Assembly (NCBI RefSeq): GCF_900128485.1
Contig: NZ_LT635861.1
Coordinates: 36,723-100,722 of the forward strand
From: Duodenibacillus massiliensis
GTDB lineage: Bacteria; Pseudomonadota; Gammaproteobacteria; Burkholderiales; Burkholderiaceae_F
Direction: 5' to 3'
Length of the DNA stretch: 64,000 bases
How positions within the stretch are numbered: the first letter of the stretch is position 1; each line of letters starts with the position of its first letter. Below the pieces are notes generated by a model, which saw only the letters and a program-made list of their open reading frames with translations, made no database searches and was not told the origin of the DNA. Made by a program: the position numbers and the translations under genes. This document shows positions 34,973 through 44,402 of the stretch, piece by piece.

Positions 34973-35074
34973 AAGTGCCTTTAAAGCCAGGTCGGCGACG
35001 GCCGCGAAGGCGGTATGACATCTAATGGTTGTTCCCAGGTACCGGTCTAAGACACTCACAGGAGCAGCCACTAT

Positions 35075-35242
35075 ATGGTCTCTGTAAATGCGAAACAGAA
35101 TTGCGGTACCGTTACGAAAAATCCTCGCTGTACCGAGGTTTTTTACTCGAAAATTCGTCGTTACACTGAGGGATTTTATACAGTGGCTAATAGATCAGAC
35201 GACTTTTTTTATTGGTACCGGGCTCTTGGTCCATTGAAATAA
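35075..35242 (+). CDS. Possible small protein, 55 residues
   Basis: The frame from ATG to TAA encodes a Cys- and aromatic-containing peptide with segments VFYSKIRRYTEGFYTVANRS and DDFFYWYRALGPLK. An AGGAG ribosome binding site lies about 10 bases before the ATG. No family is recognised. An internal CCTCG-CTGTAC-CGAGG hairpin followed by T overlaps it, which argues some against expression. A terminator shared with the convergent SDR gene follows. Confidence 0.35.
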   Translation: MVSVNAKQNCGTVTKNPRCTEVFYSKIRRYTEGFYTVANRSDDFFYWYRALGPLK

Positions 35243-35245
35243 GGA

Positions 35246-35277
35246 CAGAAAAAAGGCACATCCGGAGACGTGCCTTT
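35246..35277 (-). terminator. Intrinsic terminator of the SDR operon
   Basis: On the minus strand AAAGGCAC and GTGCCTTT arms are followed by T. It ends the argS-SPOR-dsbA-SDR gene row. Confidence 0.75.
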
Positions 35278-35302
35278 CTCCGCGTTTTTTCCGGGGCTTT
35301 TC

Positions 35303-36064
35303 TCAGAGGTCCTTGGCGCGCGGCTTTTCCCCGCGCCCGGCGACCGCCTTATCAAAGACGGCATTGGGAAGCAAACGCAGGATTTTGCTCAGCACCCCCA
35401 TCTGCCACGGAATCGTGCGGTAGGAGACGTGCGCGTCAATGGCTTTGACGGCACGGCGCGCAAACTCATCGGCTTCGAGTAAAAACGGCATCTTGTACGG
35501 GTTTTTGGCCGTAAGAGGGGTTTTTACAAACCCCGGAGAGATCGTTGTCACATCAATCCCGTAGGGGCGCACGTCGTTACGCAGGCTCTCAAGGTAGCTG
35601 ATGACGGCGGCTTTGCTTGAGCAATAGGCTTCGCTTCCGGGAAGCCCCCGGATACCGGCTACCGACCCCGTTCCCACAAAGTGCCCGCGGCCTCTGCGGC
35701 GCATGGGATCAATAAAGGCGTGGAAGGTACAGGCCATCGCAAAGACGTTGGTGCGGTAGATTCTCTCGAGCACGTCGAGATCTTCGTAGTACTCGGTTTT
35801 AACGCCGATCGAAATCCCGGCGTTCGCAATCACCGTGTCCGTGGGGCCGTGGGCTTCAAAGTCCGCGGCCGCGTCAATCAATGCCTTGCGGTCGGTGACG
35901 TCAAGCGCGTAGAGGCGGTGCTCTCCCGCGGGCAGGGCGGCGAGAACACTCTCGAGCTTCTCTTCACTTCGGCCCACCAGGCCCACGGTGTCGCCTCTGG
36001 CGGCAAAGATCTTGGCCATTTCCGCGCCGATGCCGCTTGAGGCCCCTGTGATAAAGATTCGCAT
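35303..36064 (-). CDS. Short-chain dehydrogenase/reductase
   Basis: 253 residues, classical SDR: N-terminal TGASSGIGAEMAK nucleotide motif, NAG (VIANAG), and the catalytic Ser...Tyr-x3-Lys as GTGSVAGIRG and YCSSK. Oxidises or reduces an unknown alcohol/carbonyl with NAD(P)H. It lies 24 bases after dsbA in a row also containing a SPOR protein and argS, an arrangement often seen in Burkholderiales; the gene order does not reveal the substrate. The C-terminal segment with PWQMGVLSKILRLLPN could touch the membrane. Confidence 0.85.
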   Translation of the reverse strand: MRIFITGASSGIGAEMAKIFAARGDTVGLVGRSEEKLESVLAALPAGEHRLYALDVTDRKALIDAAADFEAHGPTDTVIANAGISIGVKTEYYEDLDVLERIYRTNVFAMACTFHAFIDPMRRRGRGHFVGTGSVAGIRGLPGSEAYCSSKAAVISYLESLRNDVRPYGIDVTTISPGFVKTPLTAKNPYKMPFLLEADEFARRAVKAIDAHVSYRTIPWQMGVLSKILRLLPNAVFDKAVAGRGEKPRAKDL

Positions 36065-36087
36065 GACGTCACACTGTCCGGTGAGAA

Positions 36088-36732
36088 TTAAGCCTTTTTC
36101 GCGAGATCCACGAGGAACTTGATCGTTTCAATCGTGGCGCGGCGCGTGCCGGTGAGGTGAGGCGCCGTGAGCCAGCGGCCCGCCACACCCACGCTCGGGG
36201 TGGAATCCACGCCGTAACTCTGCCAGGTCGAAAAGGCCGTACGGGACTTGGCAACCACGGAGAAGGACTTCACGGCACCGGTGAAGTCGCTCTCAGAAAT
36301 ACCGTTCTTGGTAAACCACTTCGTGACGTCGGCGTTCATGCCTTCGACGTCCTTCCAGTCGTGCTCTTCCTTGATGACCCATTCCCAAAACGGCATATGA
36401 AGCGCGTCAAACTTACCTAAAGCTTCGAGAGCAAAGTACGTGCGCGGAAAGATCTCGTACTGCGCGTTCCAGGCAACGGGCACAGGAATCACCTTAACCG
36501 ACCCGTCCTTGGGAAGGCTCTTGATGTACTCATCCATCATGGGCGCAAACGCGAGGCAGTGCGGGCACGTGTAGGCAAAGAAGTCATGAATGATGACGGG
36601 CTTGGCGGCAACGGGCACCGCGGGGCGCACGACAAGGTAGTCTTTGCCCGCTACGGGCGCGGCATTCGCGGTCAACGATACGGGAAGGGTGAGAGCGCCA
36701 GCGGCCCCCAAAAGCACTCTGCGTGAAATCAT
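36088..36732 (-). CDS. dsbA: Thiol:disulfide interchange protein DsbA
   Basis: 214 residues, periplasmic oxidant that introduces disulfides into exported proteins. A signal peptide of about 24 residues (to NAA) precedes a thioredoxin-fold domain with the CPHC active site (FFAYTCPHC), and the cis-proline loop appears as VDSTPSVGV. The length is normal. Sits between the SPOR protein and the SDR gene in the same orientation. The partner DsbB is not in the window. Confidence 0.9.
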   Translation of the reverse strand: MISRRVLLGAAGALTLPVSLTANAAPVAGKDYLVVRPAVPVAAKPVIIHDFFAYTCPHCLAFAPMMDEYIKSLPKDGSVKVIPVPVAWNAQYEIFPRTYFALEALGKFDALHMPFWEWVIKEEHDWKDVEGMNADVTKWFTKNGISESDFTGAVKSFSVVAKSRTAFSTWQSYGVDSTPSVGVAGRWLTAPHLTGTRRATIETIKFLVDLAKKA

Positions 36733-36762
36733 GTTGGTTTCGTCCCTGTAAAAGTTGTTTTT

Positions 36763-37344
36763 TTAATCCTGAAGTTTGATGAGGTTACCCTGAATGGCGT
36801 TGTCGGCGAGGCTCTGGCGGATTTCCTCGGCCTGCGCTTCGGTGTCAAAAGGCCCCACGCGCACGCGGTAGAGCCTCTGTCCGCCTTCGTTACGGTAGCT
36901 GATCTGGGCGTCAAGCCCGATAAAAGCGATGCGGGCGCGCATGCTCTCGGCGTCCGCACTCTGACTGAAGGCCCCGGCCTGCACCCAGTAGCGGTGGGTG
37001 TCAAGCGTTTCGCCCTCACTTGTCCCCTGAGCTGCGGCGGAGCCGGGCAGAGCCGTTGCAGACTTGCCGTCGGCTGTGACCGCAGCCACAGCCCCCGGTT
37101 GCGCGGCCTGCTGCACCTCACCCTGACCTTCGGCGTAAAGCTTCTTGTTGGGGTCAAGGCGGCCGTCCAAAAGCTCTTCGTTTACGGCCACCGCGCTTTG
37201 GTCGACTTTATTCACAAAGGGCACGGGTGCGTTGTTGATAAACATAAAAACGGCCGCCGCCACCGCCAGTGCCGCGGTGACGCCCAGGGCAAAGGACCAG
37301 AAAAGCGCGGTCCAGCCGAAACCTGATTTTGTTCTTGCGGGCAT
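36763..37344 (-). CDS. SPOR-domain membrane protein
   Basis: 193 residues. A single N-terminal membrane helix (LFWSFALGVTAALAVAAAVF) is followed by a low-complexity periplasmic linker and a C-terminal SPOR domain (about 115-190; RYWVQAGAFSQSADAESM, YRVRVGPFDTEAQAE). SPOR domains bind denuded peptidoglycan at the septum, so a role in cell division or wall remodelling (FtsN-like) is likely. Lies directly after argS. Confidence 0.87.
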   Translation of the reverse strand: MPARTKSGFGWTALFWSFALGVTAALAVAAAVFMFINNAPVPFVNKVDQSAVAVNEELLDGRLDPNKKLYAEGQGEVQQAAQPGAVAAVTADGKSATALPGSAAAQGTSEGETLDTHRYWVQAGAFSQSADAESMRARIAFIGLDAQISYRNEGGQRLYRVRVGPFDTEAQAEEIRQSLADNAIQGNLIKLQD

Positions 37345-37359
37345 CGTGTGTCGTTCCGT

Positions 37360-39090
37360 TTACATGTGTTCGGGCGCGGAAATCCCGAGCACGTTAAGAC
37401 CGTTACGCAAAACCTGACGTGCGGCCAAAAGAAGTGCCAGCCGCGCCGTACGCACCGCGGCATCGTCCACGAGAATCCGGTCGGCGTTGTAGTAGGCGTG
37501 AAAGTCCGCAGCGAGCTCTTTGAGGTACACGCAGATTAAGTGCGGTGCGAGATCGCGCGCTGCTACGGCCAGGGTGTTGCCGTAATCAGCCATCTTGGCA
37601 ACAAGGGCCTTGGCCTGCGGGGAGTCAAGAAGCGTCAGATCGCACGCGGCGGCTTCTTGAGCGGTGGGCACCTTAAAGCCCTTTTCCTCGGCCTGCGTTA
37701 GCACCGAGCAGATGCGCGCATGCGCGTACTGCAGGTAGTAAACCGGGTTTTCGTCGCTCTTTTTAACGGCAAGGTCAATGTCAAAGACAAACTCGGCGTC
37801 GCTCTTTCGGGACACCAGGAAGTAGCGGGCCGCGTCGCGCCCGACCCAGTCAACGAGGTCTCTGAGCGTCACATAGGTGCCGGCGCGCTTACTCATCTTC
37901 ACTTCTTCGCCCCCCTTCATCACCAGAAGCATCTTGTGCAGGAGATACTCGGGGAAGGTGTCCGGAATCGTGATGCCGAGGGTTTTGCTTGCGGCCTGAA
38001 GGCCGATACGCACGCGGGCCGTGGTGCCGTGATGGTCCGATCCCTGGATGTTGATTGCGCGCGTAAAGCCCCTTTCAAACTTCGCAAGGTGGTAGGCAAC
38101 GTCGGGCACAAAGTACGTGAAGTGCCCGTCCTTTTTGCGCATCACGCGGTCTTTGTCGTCCTTAAAGCGCGCAAAGTCAGGGTCGGTGGTTCTGAGCCAC
38201 AGCGCCCCCTCGGCTTCATACGTGTAGCCCGCCTTTTCAATGGCTTCAACGGCTTTTTGAACGCGCCCGGAGGTGTAAAGCGAACTTTCAAGGTAGAAGT
38301 TGTCAAAGGCAACCCCGAGGGCCTTAAGGTCGCTGTCTTGTTCGTTACGAAGGTACGCCACTGCATAGCGGCGGATGTTTTCCTTGTTGTCCGGGCACCC
38401 GCAGGCTTCAACCGTTTCACCGGTGGTCGTCACCACCGGTTTTTTCGCAAGGTAATCCCGGGCGATATCCATGATGTAGTCGCCGTGGTAACCGTTTTCG
38501 GGGAAGTCCTCGGGTTTGGCTTCGCCCTTAATTTCCTTGGCGCGCGCGGCAACGGAAAGCGTGAGGTTATCAATCTGCACGCCCGCGTCGTTGTAGTAGA
38601 ACTCGCGCATCACCTTGTAGCCCTGGGTGGCCATCACACGCGAAAGAACGTCACCCAAAGCTCCCTGACGGGCGTGCCCCAGATGCAGGGGCCCTGTGGG
38701 ATTGGCGGACACATATTCGAGCAAAACGCTTTGGCCCGCAAAGGCGGTGCTTTTACCGAAGTCCTCGCCCTTGGTGAGAACGTCCTTGACGGCGGAAAGC
38801 GCCGCTTCTTTATTGAGCGTCAGATTGATGAACCCGGGCCCCGCGATTTCAATGGCCGCCAAAAGCGCCTTACCGCGGGGATCGTTGTTAAGGGACGCCA
38901 CGAGGAGTTGCGCCACTTCGCGGGGGTTTTTCTTCAGAATCTTGGCGCACTGCAGCGCCGTGGTGCACGCAAAGTCGCCGTGGGCGGCGTCCTTGGGGCG
39001 CTCCAGGCGCGCGGTGACGCCCTCGATACCGTTGGCTTTGAGGGCATCGTTTAAAAGCGCCGTAAGCGCGAGTTTCTGTTCTTCAATCAT
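37360..39090 (-). CDS. argS: Arginyl-tRNA synthetase
   Basis: Class I synthetase charging tRNA-Arg; cytoplasmic. 576 residues from the ATG at 39090, chosen because [15 protein letters not shown] is the natural family N-terminus; the frame is open 33 codons further with no family resemblance. The HIGH motif is HLGH in [18 protein letters not shown], and KMSKRAG replaces KMSKS. The C-terminal anticodon-binding domain ends in [16 protein letters not shown] as usual for the family. Confidence 0.93.
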   Translation of the reverse strand: MIEEQKLALTALLNDALKANGIEGVTARLERPKDAAHGDFACTTALQCAKILKKNPREVAQLLVASLNNDPRGKALLAAIEIAGPGFINLTLNKEAALSAVKDVLTKGEDFGKSTAFAGQSVLLEYVSANPTGPLHLGHARQGALGDVLSRVMATQGYKVMREFYYNDAGVQIDNLTLSVAARAKEIKGEAKPEDFPENGYHGDYIMDIARDYLAKKPVVTTTGETVEACGCPDNKENIRRYAVAYLRNEQDSDLKALGVAFDNFYLESSLYTSGRVQKAVEAIEKAGYTYEAEGALWLRTTDPDFARFKDDKDRVMRKKDGHFTYFVPDVAYHLAKFERGFTRAINIQGSDHHGTTARVRIGLQAASKTLGITIPDTFPEYLLHKMLLVMKGGEEVKMSKRAGTYVTLRDLVDWVGRDAARYFLVSRKSDAEFVFDIDLAVKKSDENPVYYLQYAHARICSVLTQAEEKGFKVPTAQEAAACDLTLLDSPQAKALVAKMADYGNTLAVAARDLAPHLICVYLKELAADFHAYYNADRILVDDAAVRTARLALLLAARQVLRNGLNVLGISAPEHM

Positions 39091-39235
39091 GACGGAAATC
39101 CGGATAGGGGCCGAGCTTAAGGGCCCGCGCAGAGTGCCTTTTTTGGCCTTCTGCAGCGTGAGTTTCGAAACAATATCAGGCAATCGCAAAGGAGAACGTA
39201 AAGTCGCCCGCGCGATCGGTAAACAAACTTAACAG

Positions 39236-39288
39236 GAAAAGAAAAAGCCGCCTTCCGTCGGGGAACACCCGAAACGGATAAGCGGCTT
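39236..39288 (-). terminator. Intrinsic terminator after folE2
   Basis: On the minus strand AAGCCGC and GCGGCTT arms enclose an inner TCCGT/ACGGA stem and are followed by five T. Confidence 0.7.
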
Positions 39289-39345
39289 CGTTTTTCCGCT
39301 GCGCCCGTTATTTTAAAAGAAGCGGGCGGGCCGTGAGCAAAAGCC

Positions 39346-40149
39346 TCAGACGCGGCGCTTGTCGCGGCTGATTTCGGCGTAGGCCGAGTGATTGTGAATC
39401 GACTCGAAGTTTTCGGCGGTGACGTGGTAGCTCACCACGCGGCTGTCGGCGTTTAACTGACCGGCCATGTCGCGCACGATGTCTTCCACAAACTTCGGAT
39501 GGTCGTAGGCAAATTCCGTAACGTACTTTTCGTCGCTGCGCTTTAAGCGGCTCCAGAGTTCGCAGGAGGCGGACGTTTCCGCAATGCGGATCTGGTCTTC
39601 AAGCGACATGTCGGAAGCCAGTTCCAGCGACACCGTCAGGATCGAGCGCTGATTGTGCGCGCCGTAGTCGCTGATTTCGCGGCTGCAGGGGCAAAGGCTC
39701 GTTACGGGGGCCTTAATTTCCTGCAGAACCTTCGTCACACCGTCCTTTTTCTCGGCGATGTAGCGGATTTCGTAGTTCATGAGGCTCTTAAGACCGGAAA
39801 CCGGGCTTGCCTTCATCACAAAGAACGGCGCACTGATTTCGATGTAGCCGTTTTCGGCTTCCAGAAGTTCGAGCATGCGCGCAAGAAGGTTGCGCATCAT
39901 GGGCTCGGACAAGGGTTCCTTGTTTTCGTAGATGAGCGCCACAAAGCGGGACATGTGCGTGCCCTTGTGCTCGGCCGGAAGGCTCACGTACATACTGGCC
40001 TTGGCAACCGTAGGCTGCGCGCCGTCAACGCTTTGGACGGTCATCGGAACCGTAAGACCCCTCACGCCCACGCGGTCAATGGCGATGCGGCGTGTGTCAA
40101 TCGAGCTCTGCACATCGGGCAGAGGCTGTTTGCAAGTCGTTGTAGTCAT
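39346..40149 (-). CDS. folE2: GTP cyclohydrolase I type IB (FolE2)
   Basis: 267 residues. Converts GTP to dihydroneopterin triphosphate, the first step of folate synthesis, using Mn or other metals in place of the zinc that FolE needs. SLCPCSREISDYGAHNQRS contains the conserved CPCS metal cysteine and catalytic region, with EISAPFFVMKASPVSGLKSL and the acidic substrate residues. FolE2 is often part of the zinc-starvation response in other bacteria; a Fur/Zur-type regulator is 6 kb away, but the region upstream here carries GTCGATA repeats rather than that palindrome. Confidence 0.92.
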   Translation of the reverse strand: MTTTTCKQPLPDVQSSIDTRRIAIDRVGVRGLTVPMTVQSVDGAQPTVAKASMYVSLPAEHKGTHMSRFVALIYENKEPLSEPMMRNLLARMLELLEAENGYIEISAPFFVMKASPVSGLKSLMNYEIRYIAEKKDGVTKVLQEIKAPVTSLCPCSREISDYGAHNQRSILTVSLELASDMSLEDQIRIAETSASCELWSRLKRSDEKYVTEFAYDHPKFVEDIVRDMAGQLNADSRVVSYHVTAENFESIHNHSAYAEISRDKRRV

Positions 40150-40156
40150 ATGCTTA

Positions 40157-40263
40157 GTCGATAAGTAGCTGCCTTATGGGCAGGGCGGCAGGCGACGGGC
40201 GCGGCCGCTGAACGGATGTCGATAATTTTCGTCCATCGTTCGACAAAAGTCGATAGTTTTCGT
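40157..40263. promoter_or_regulatory. Phased GTCGATA repeats before folE2
   Basis: GTCGATAATTTTCGT (40218-40232) and GTCGATAGTTTTCGT (40249-40263) are direct repeats 31 bases apart. A third GTCGATA lies at 40157, 61 bases before the first. Spacing near whole helical turns suggests operator sites for folE2 or for the divergent gene at 40478. Confidence 0.45.
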
Positions 40264-40282
40264 TGATGATACTCGGAAACGG

Positions 40283-40317
40283 GTGCGCGAATGATAAAGG
40301 ATTTCATTCACGCGCAC
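40283..40317. repeat. Inverted repeat in the folE2 divergent region
   Basis: GTGCGCG-AATGA and TCATT-CA-CGCGCAC around a nine-base loop form a 12-bp stem with a two-base bulge. Confidence 0.4.
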
Positions 40318-40383
40318 GCCGTCCGGGGCGCCGCGTGCGGGTATTTCTTGAGGAGAAGGACCTCAAAACAGAGGAAAATGCGT

Positions 40384-40401
40384 ACAAACGGATGCGTTTG
40401 T
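40384..40401. repeat. Perfect dyad ACAAACG-GATG-CGTTTGT
   Basis: Seven-base arms with a four-base spacer, 77 bases before the small membrane protein gene. Its size and shape are typical of a repressor operator. Confidence 0.4.
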
Positions 40402-40477
40402 TTACATTTGCAGGGGCCCGCCCTGCTGCAAAATACCGGTTACGTAATTCTTCTTACAAAGGTTTGTACACACCGCC

Positions 40478-40873
40478 ATGGCGCTTTACATCAACGGCCG
40501 TCCCGTCAATCCCATTGTTCAGTTTCTTGTCTCCGCCGTGGTGCTTGCGGCGGTCGTGGGGATCGGCATATTGCTTCTGCCCGTGATCGGCGGCATTTTG
40601 CTTTTTGTGCTGATCTGCGTGGCGGCGCTTGCGCTTTACGGCGTCTACTGGCGCTGGCGGCACGGCGATCCGCTGGAAAACTTACGTAAGCGCATGCAGG
40701 AAGAGATGCGCGCTCAGGAAGACGCTGAAGACCGCGTGGCTGAAGCCCGTGCCCCTGAAGAGGGGCTCAAGCCCGGCGACAAGGCCCAGGCCGGCGTCAA
40801 ACGCACCACGGTGGTGGAAGACGCGGTGGTTGTGGAAGAGATTAAGCGGATTCCGCGGGACACGCAGCAGTAA
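40478..40873 (+). CDS. Small inner-membrane protein of unknown function
   Basis: 131 residues. Two adjacent hydrophobic segments (about 13-34 and 36-54; FLVSAVVLAAVVGIGILLLP, LLFVLICVAALALYGV) are followed by a strongly charged cytoplasmic tail. No family recognised. It is divergent from folE2 with several dyads between. AAAGG about 14 bases before the ATG is a weak ribosome binding site. Confidence 0.65.
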   Translation: MALYINGRPVNPIVQFLVSAVVLAAVVGIGILLLPVIGGILLFVLICVAALALYGVYWRWRHGDPLENLRKRMQEEMRAQEDAEDRVAEARAPEEGLKPGDKAQAGVKRTTVVEDAVVVEEIKRIPRDTQQ

Positions 40874-40996
40874 GCGCTCTGAACGCAGAAAGTCCGCCCT
40901 TCGGGCTTTGCTAGTCGAGAAAAAATCTCCCAAATCTACCATCATGCTGCTGTAAGGTTAAACGGCGTTTTTTGAACCGCAGGAAAGGAGGCTCAC

Positions 40997-42726
40997 AGAA
41001 TTTCCCGCAGGAAGCCCGGGGCTTGAGCCCCGGGAGGAATGCGGGCTTTCGAAATTTTTTTAATCTTGGCCCAAACGCAGCCAAACCATGCACATAGTTT
41101 TCGCTTAAGGTATATTCAGCCGCTATGAAATCGCGCACACCGTCCCTTGTCATCGAGCTGGGCCTGAAAATCGGAGAGGATCAGGAAAGTGCACTGGAGA
41201 CCTACTTCTCCGATGCACGCCAGCTCTTCAATGCTGTTCTCGGAACGGCAAAGAAACGCGTGCGCGCCATGAAAAGCACTGAAGCATGAAAGCTCACGGC
41301 CGCGATGCCCAAGGGCAAAGACCGCAACAAGCGGTTTAAGGAAATTCAGAAGTCCGCCCTCCTTTCCGAGTATGCCCTGCATGATGTCGTGAAAGAGTAC
41401 CGTGCCAAGGGCGGCTTTACAAAGCGCATCGGCATCAACGAAGCGCAGAAAATTGCCACACGTGTCTGGCAGGGCATTGAGCGCTGGCTGCTTCATCAGG
41501 GAGGTCAGCCGCGGTTTAAGAGTGCTAAACGGGGCTTGCACAGCGTTGAGGGAAAATCAAACAAAGCGGGGCTTCGTTGGAAGGCCAAGACGTGGACGCT
41601 CGAGGTTCTGGATCTGGTGATAAAGGCTGAAGCGCCGGATGCCTGGCAGAAAGAAGCTCTTCTTTCAGCAACAGATCCGTCCGGTTTTAAGCGTGTCAAA
41701 TACTGCCGTCTTGTCCGGCGGATGATCCGCGGCCGTATGCGCTACTTTGTTCAGCTCATTGTCGAAGGCGTACCGCCCGTCAAGCACGTTTATGCTCCCA
41801 AGGATCTCAAGGTGGCTGTTGATCCGGGCCCGAGGACCATGACTTTTTACAGCCCCGAGTGGCAGCAAAAAATTTTGGTGAGCGCGGGCACTGTCTCTCA
41901 GGAAAAGGAGATTGCGCGTCTTTTACGTGCCATGGACCGCTCCCGCAGAGACACGAATCGGGAGTGCTACAACGCGGACGGCACCGTTAAAGCCGCCGGA
42001 AAAAAGATTGTCTGGAAGGAATCCAAGACCTATAAGGCAACAAAGGCAAAACTTGCGGATCTGTACCGCCGCCAGGCGGAAACCCGCCGTTGCCTGCACG
42101 GCGAAGTGATTAACCAGGTGTTCGGCAGGGCCGGCACCGTCATTGTGGAGAAGAACTCATACAAAGCATTTCAGAGAGCCGGATACGGCAAGAGTTTGGG
42201 CAAAAGCGGTATTGCAGGATTGATAACCCGGATGACAAGTAAGGCTGAAAGCGCCGGCTGTTGTGTGGTGAAAGTCAGTCCCCGGAAACTGCGCCCGAGT
42301 CAGCACGATCCCGAAACGGGAACGTACCGTAAGAAGGCTCTTTGGGAGAGAAGTCATCAGTTGGGAGACACGGACTGGTACATGGACCGCGATGTCGCGG
42401 CCGCCATGGACCTGTATTTTGCGGATCCAGCCACTGACAGCTACGATCTGAAGGCTGAGCAATCAGCGCTTGCGAGGCTCAAACAAGTCTCAGGGAACGC
42501 CGGATCGATAGTGCAGTACAAACCAGAGAATCGGCAAGACGAAGCAGTCCTTCGCCGGAACCGACGGATCGAGCTGATGAAGCCCGTACCCGTAGAGCGG
42601 TTGCGTTTTAAATGTTCCTGTGGTGCAGGGGACGCCCGGGCAGACAAGGCCTCAAAAACCTTGCCTGTTGCGGGAAAGCCTGCACTGTGTCAGGAAACCC
42701 TGCGCTTTCAAGCGCGGGTTGTTTAG
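40997..42726 (+). mobile_element. IS200/IS605-type tnpB-only element, copy B
   Basis: The left end has AGAATTTCCCGCAGG plus a two-stem structure (CCCGCA/TGCGGG outside, CCCGGGGC-TTGA-GCCCCGGG inside), preceded by TCAC. The right end overlaps the 3' end of tnpB, with a GCGC palindrome and the terminal GTTTAG. There is no tnpA inside. About 1730 bases, almost the same length as copy C and nearly identical in sequence. Confidence 0.8.
41125..42726 (+). pseudogene. tnpB: TnpB-like RuvC nuclease, copy B, with nonsense codon
   Basis: Same 533-codon frame as the copy at 55486, but the tryptophan codon TGG near residue 55 is TGA (41287-41289). A shorter protein could start at the ATG at 41305 and would keep all three RuvC motifs (AVDPGPRT, VEKNSYKAF, MDRDVAAAM). 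Whether that product is active, or the RNA alone matters, cannot be told. TnpB proteins are RNA-guided nucleases that help the element persist. Confidence 0.8.
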
Positions 42727-42985
42727 ATGACATTGGTCTCCATAGGCCTCGTTGCCAAACAGTACGACGTCTCTGTAAGCACCATCCGTCGCAGGGTTGC
42801 GAAGGGCCTGCTCAGTTGCTCCCGTACTTTCGGCGGGCACCGCCGGTTTGTCCAAAATGATGATTCGCCTGAAGAACAGAATGACCGCCGTGATGTCGGT
42901 TACGCCAGGGTGTCGTCTCATGATCAGAAAGAAGACCTTGGGCGGTAGATTGAGGCTCTCAACCGTGGCGTTCGGAAGGTAATCA
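42727..42985 (+). pseudogene. IS607-family serine recombinase (TnpA) fragment
   Basis: Begins directly after the end of tnpB copy B. It has a MerR-like DNA-binding domain (YDVSVSTIRRRVAKGLL, FGGHRRF) and the start of a serine recombinase domain with VGYARVSSHDQK, whose S is the nucleophile. The next codons give GR-stop-IEAL: a TAG (42946-42948) stands where the family has Q. About 12 codons later the similarity ends. The next stretch (about 42985-43065, SAKKLIYLALQRI) resembles the C-terminus of an IS256-type transposase. Confidence 0.7.
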
Positions 42986-43043
42986 AAACTCGAACCATGT
43001 TTGCGCATGAAGAATCCGCCAAGAAGCTGATTTACTTGGCACT

Positions 43044-43226
43044 TCAGCGCATTATGGAAATCCAGCAGCCGTACCAGTCGTGGTTTCCGGGCACAAAAAT
43101 CGTTTCTTTGAAGTGTTCCGAGCACCAGTCCCAAAACGCGTCGTAGCGCTCGAGGTGTTGGATTTTGGCAATGTCACCCGCAAGCCCAAAGACGTCACCC
43201 TCGGGCTTGATGCTCCCCTGAAAGGA
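43044..43226 (-). pseudogene. Metallophosphoesterase fragment
   Basis: About 60 residues of a calcineurin-like phosphoesterase: GDVFGLAGDIAKIQHL and KETIFVPGNHDWYG carry the GD and GNHD metal motifs. Both ends are missing. The 700 bases between tnpB copy B and the HlyD gene hold only such fragments. Confidence 0.6.
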
Positions 43227-43422
43227 CATATTGGAAATTGCGGCCGAAAGTGAGGTGCAGGTCAGAAGCGTACTGGATGCGCATGGCGGTGTCGGAGAAC
43301 AAACGACGATCGTATTAGAAAGTATTGCGCAAACTGTAACGGCGTGCATGCCTTTGGGTTGAACACAAAAGAAAACGCTGATATACCTGCAATATTGAGA
43401 ACAAAAACATACGGGGCCAGAC

Positions 43423-44400
43423 ATGGCAAAGATAATCCTTGCTGCCGCAGCGGTGGTTGTGTGTCTCGCGGCGGCAGCCGTTGCGGTGTACACCGGTGTT
43501 TTTAAGACCGAAGAAGGTGCGCTCAAAATTTACGGGAGCGTCGATATGAGGACCGTCAGCCCCGCCTTTGAAGAGGGTGGCAGGCTCGCCTCCGTTGCGC
43601 TCGAAGAAGGCGACACGGTGAAAAAGGGTGAGGTGATCGCGCAACTTGACGACACCCGTTACCGCATTACCCTGGATGCGGCCCGCGCAGCGCAAACCGT
43701 TGCGCAGAAAAACCTTGATTTGCTTTTGGCCGGCAGCCGCACCGAACAGATTGACGCCGCACGCGCCCGTGTGGCGGCGTCAGAGGCCGCCCTGCAGCTT
43801 TCCCGCCGCACCTGTGAGCGTGAGAAAAAACTCGGCACGGCCACAAGCCCCTTAAGGATTGATCAGGTCTGCTCGCAGCAGAAAGTGGACCTGGCGCAGC
43901 GCAATGCGGCACAAAAAGAACTCGATCTGCTTTTAGCCGGCACCCGCGCTGAAGAACTCGAGGTCGCAAGAGCTCGGCTCGCATCAGCGCGCGTGCAGAC
44001 GGCTGACGCCGAACGGATGCTTAAAAACTGCACCCTCACGGCTCCGGCGGACGCCGTCGTGCGCGAGCGCTTTTTAGAAGCCGGGAGCATGGTTTCAGCG
44101 GCAACGCCCGTCTTTGAACTCGCGCTCACCGACCCCCTGTGGGTGAGGGCCTACATCGATGAAGTGAACCTCGGGCGTATCCGTACCGGGCAAAAGGTTG
44201 CGGTTTTTACCGACAGCGCGCCGGGTAAGGCCTTTGAAGGCACCGTGGGCTTTATTTCCACGGTCGCGGAATTTACGCCCAAAACCGTGCAGACCGAAGA
44301 GCTGAGAACCAGCCTTGTGTACGAGGTGCGCATCACGGTGGCTGATCCCGACGGTGCGCTGCGGCTCGGGATGCCCGTGACGGTTTCGCTGGGGAAATAG
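43423..44400 (+). CDS. HlyD-family membrane fusion protein of an ABC exporter
   Basis: 325 residues. An N-terminal membrane anchor (ILAAAAVVVCLAAAAVAVY) precedes a lipoyl/barrel-sandwich half (SVALEEGDTVKKGEVIAQLD), a long coiled-coil hairpin with the repeated LDLLLAGSR/LDLLLAGTR motif, and a beta-barrel domain. It bridges the inner-membrane ABC pump to an outer-membrane channel. First gene of a four-gene row with two bases between it and the ATPase gene; the arrangement equals ybhGFSR of E. coli. The cargo is unknown, commonly hydrophobic drugs or cations. Confidence 0.87.
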   Translation: MAKIILAAAAVVVCLAAAAVAVYTGVFKTEEGALKIYGSVDMRTVSPAFEEGGRLASVALEEGDTVKKGEVIAQLDDTRYRITLDAARAAQTVAQKNLDLLLAGSRTEQIDAARARVAASEAALQLSRRTCEREKKLGTATSPLRIDQVCSQQKVDLAQRNAAQKELDLLLAGTRAEELEVARARLASARVQTADAERMLKNCTLTAPADAVVRERFLEAGSMVSAATPVFELALTDPLWVRAYIDEVNLGRIRTGQKVAVFTDSAPGKAFEGTVGFISTVAEFTPKTVQTEELRTSLVYEVRITVADPDGALRLGMPVTVSLGK

Positions 44401-44402
44401 TT

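Noticed and set aside
34762..35071. Possible tRNA or transposase fragment downstream of znuA
   Set aside because: No cloverleaf could be drawn, and the minus-strand frame there shows no convincing transposase motif.
37720..39054. 444-codon open frame antisense to argS
   Set aside because: argS is certain on the other strand; the antisense product is Val/Arg/Gly-rich without recognisable domains.
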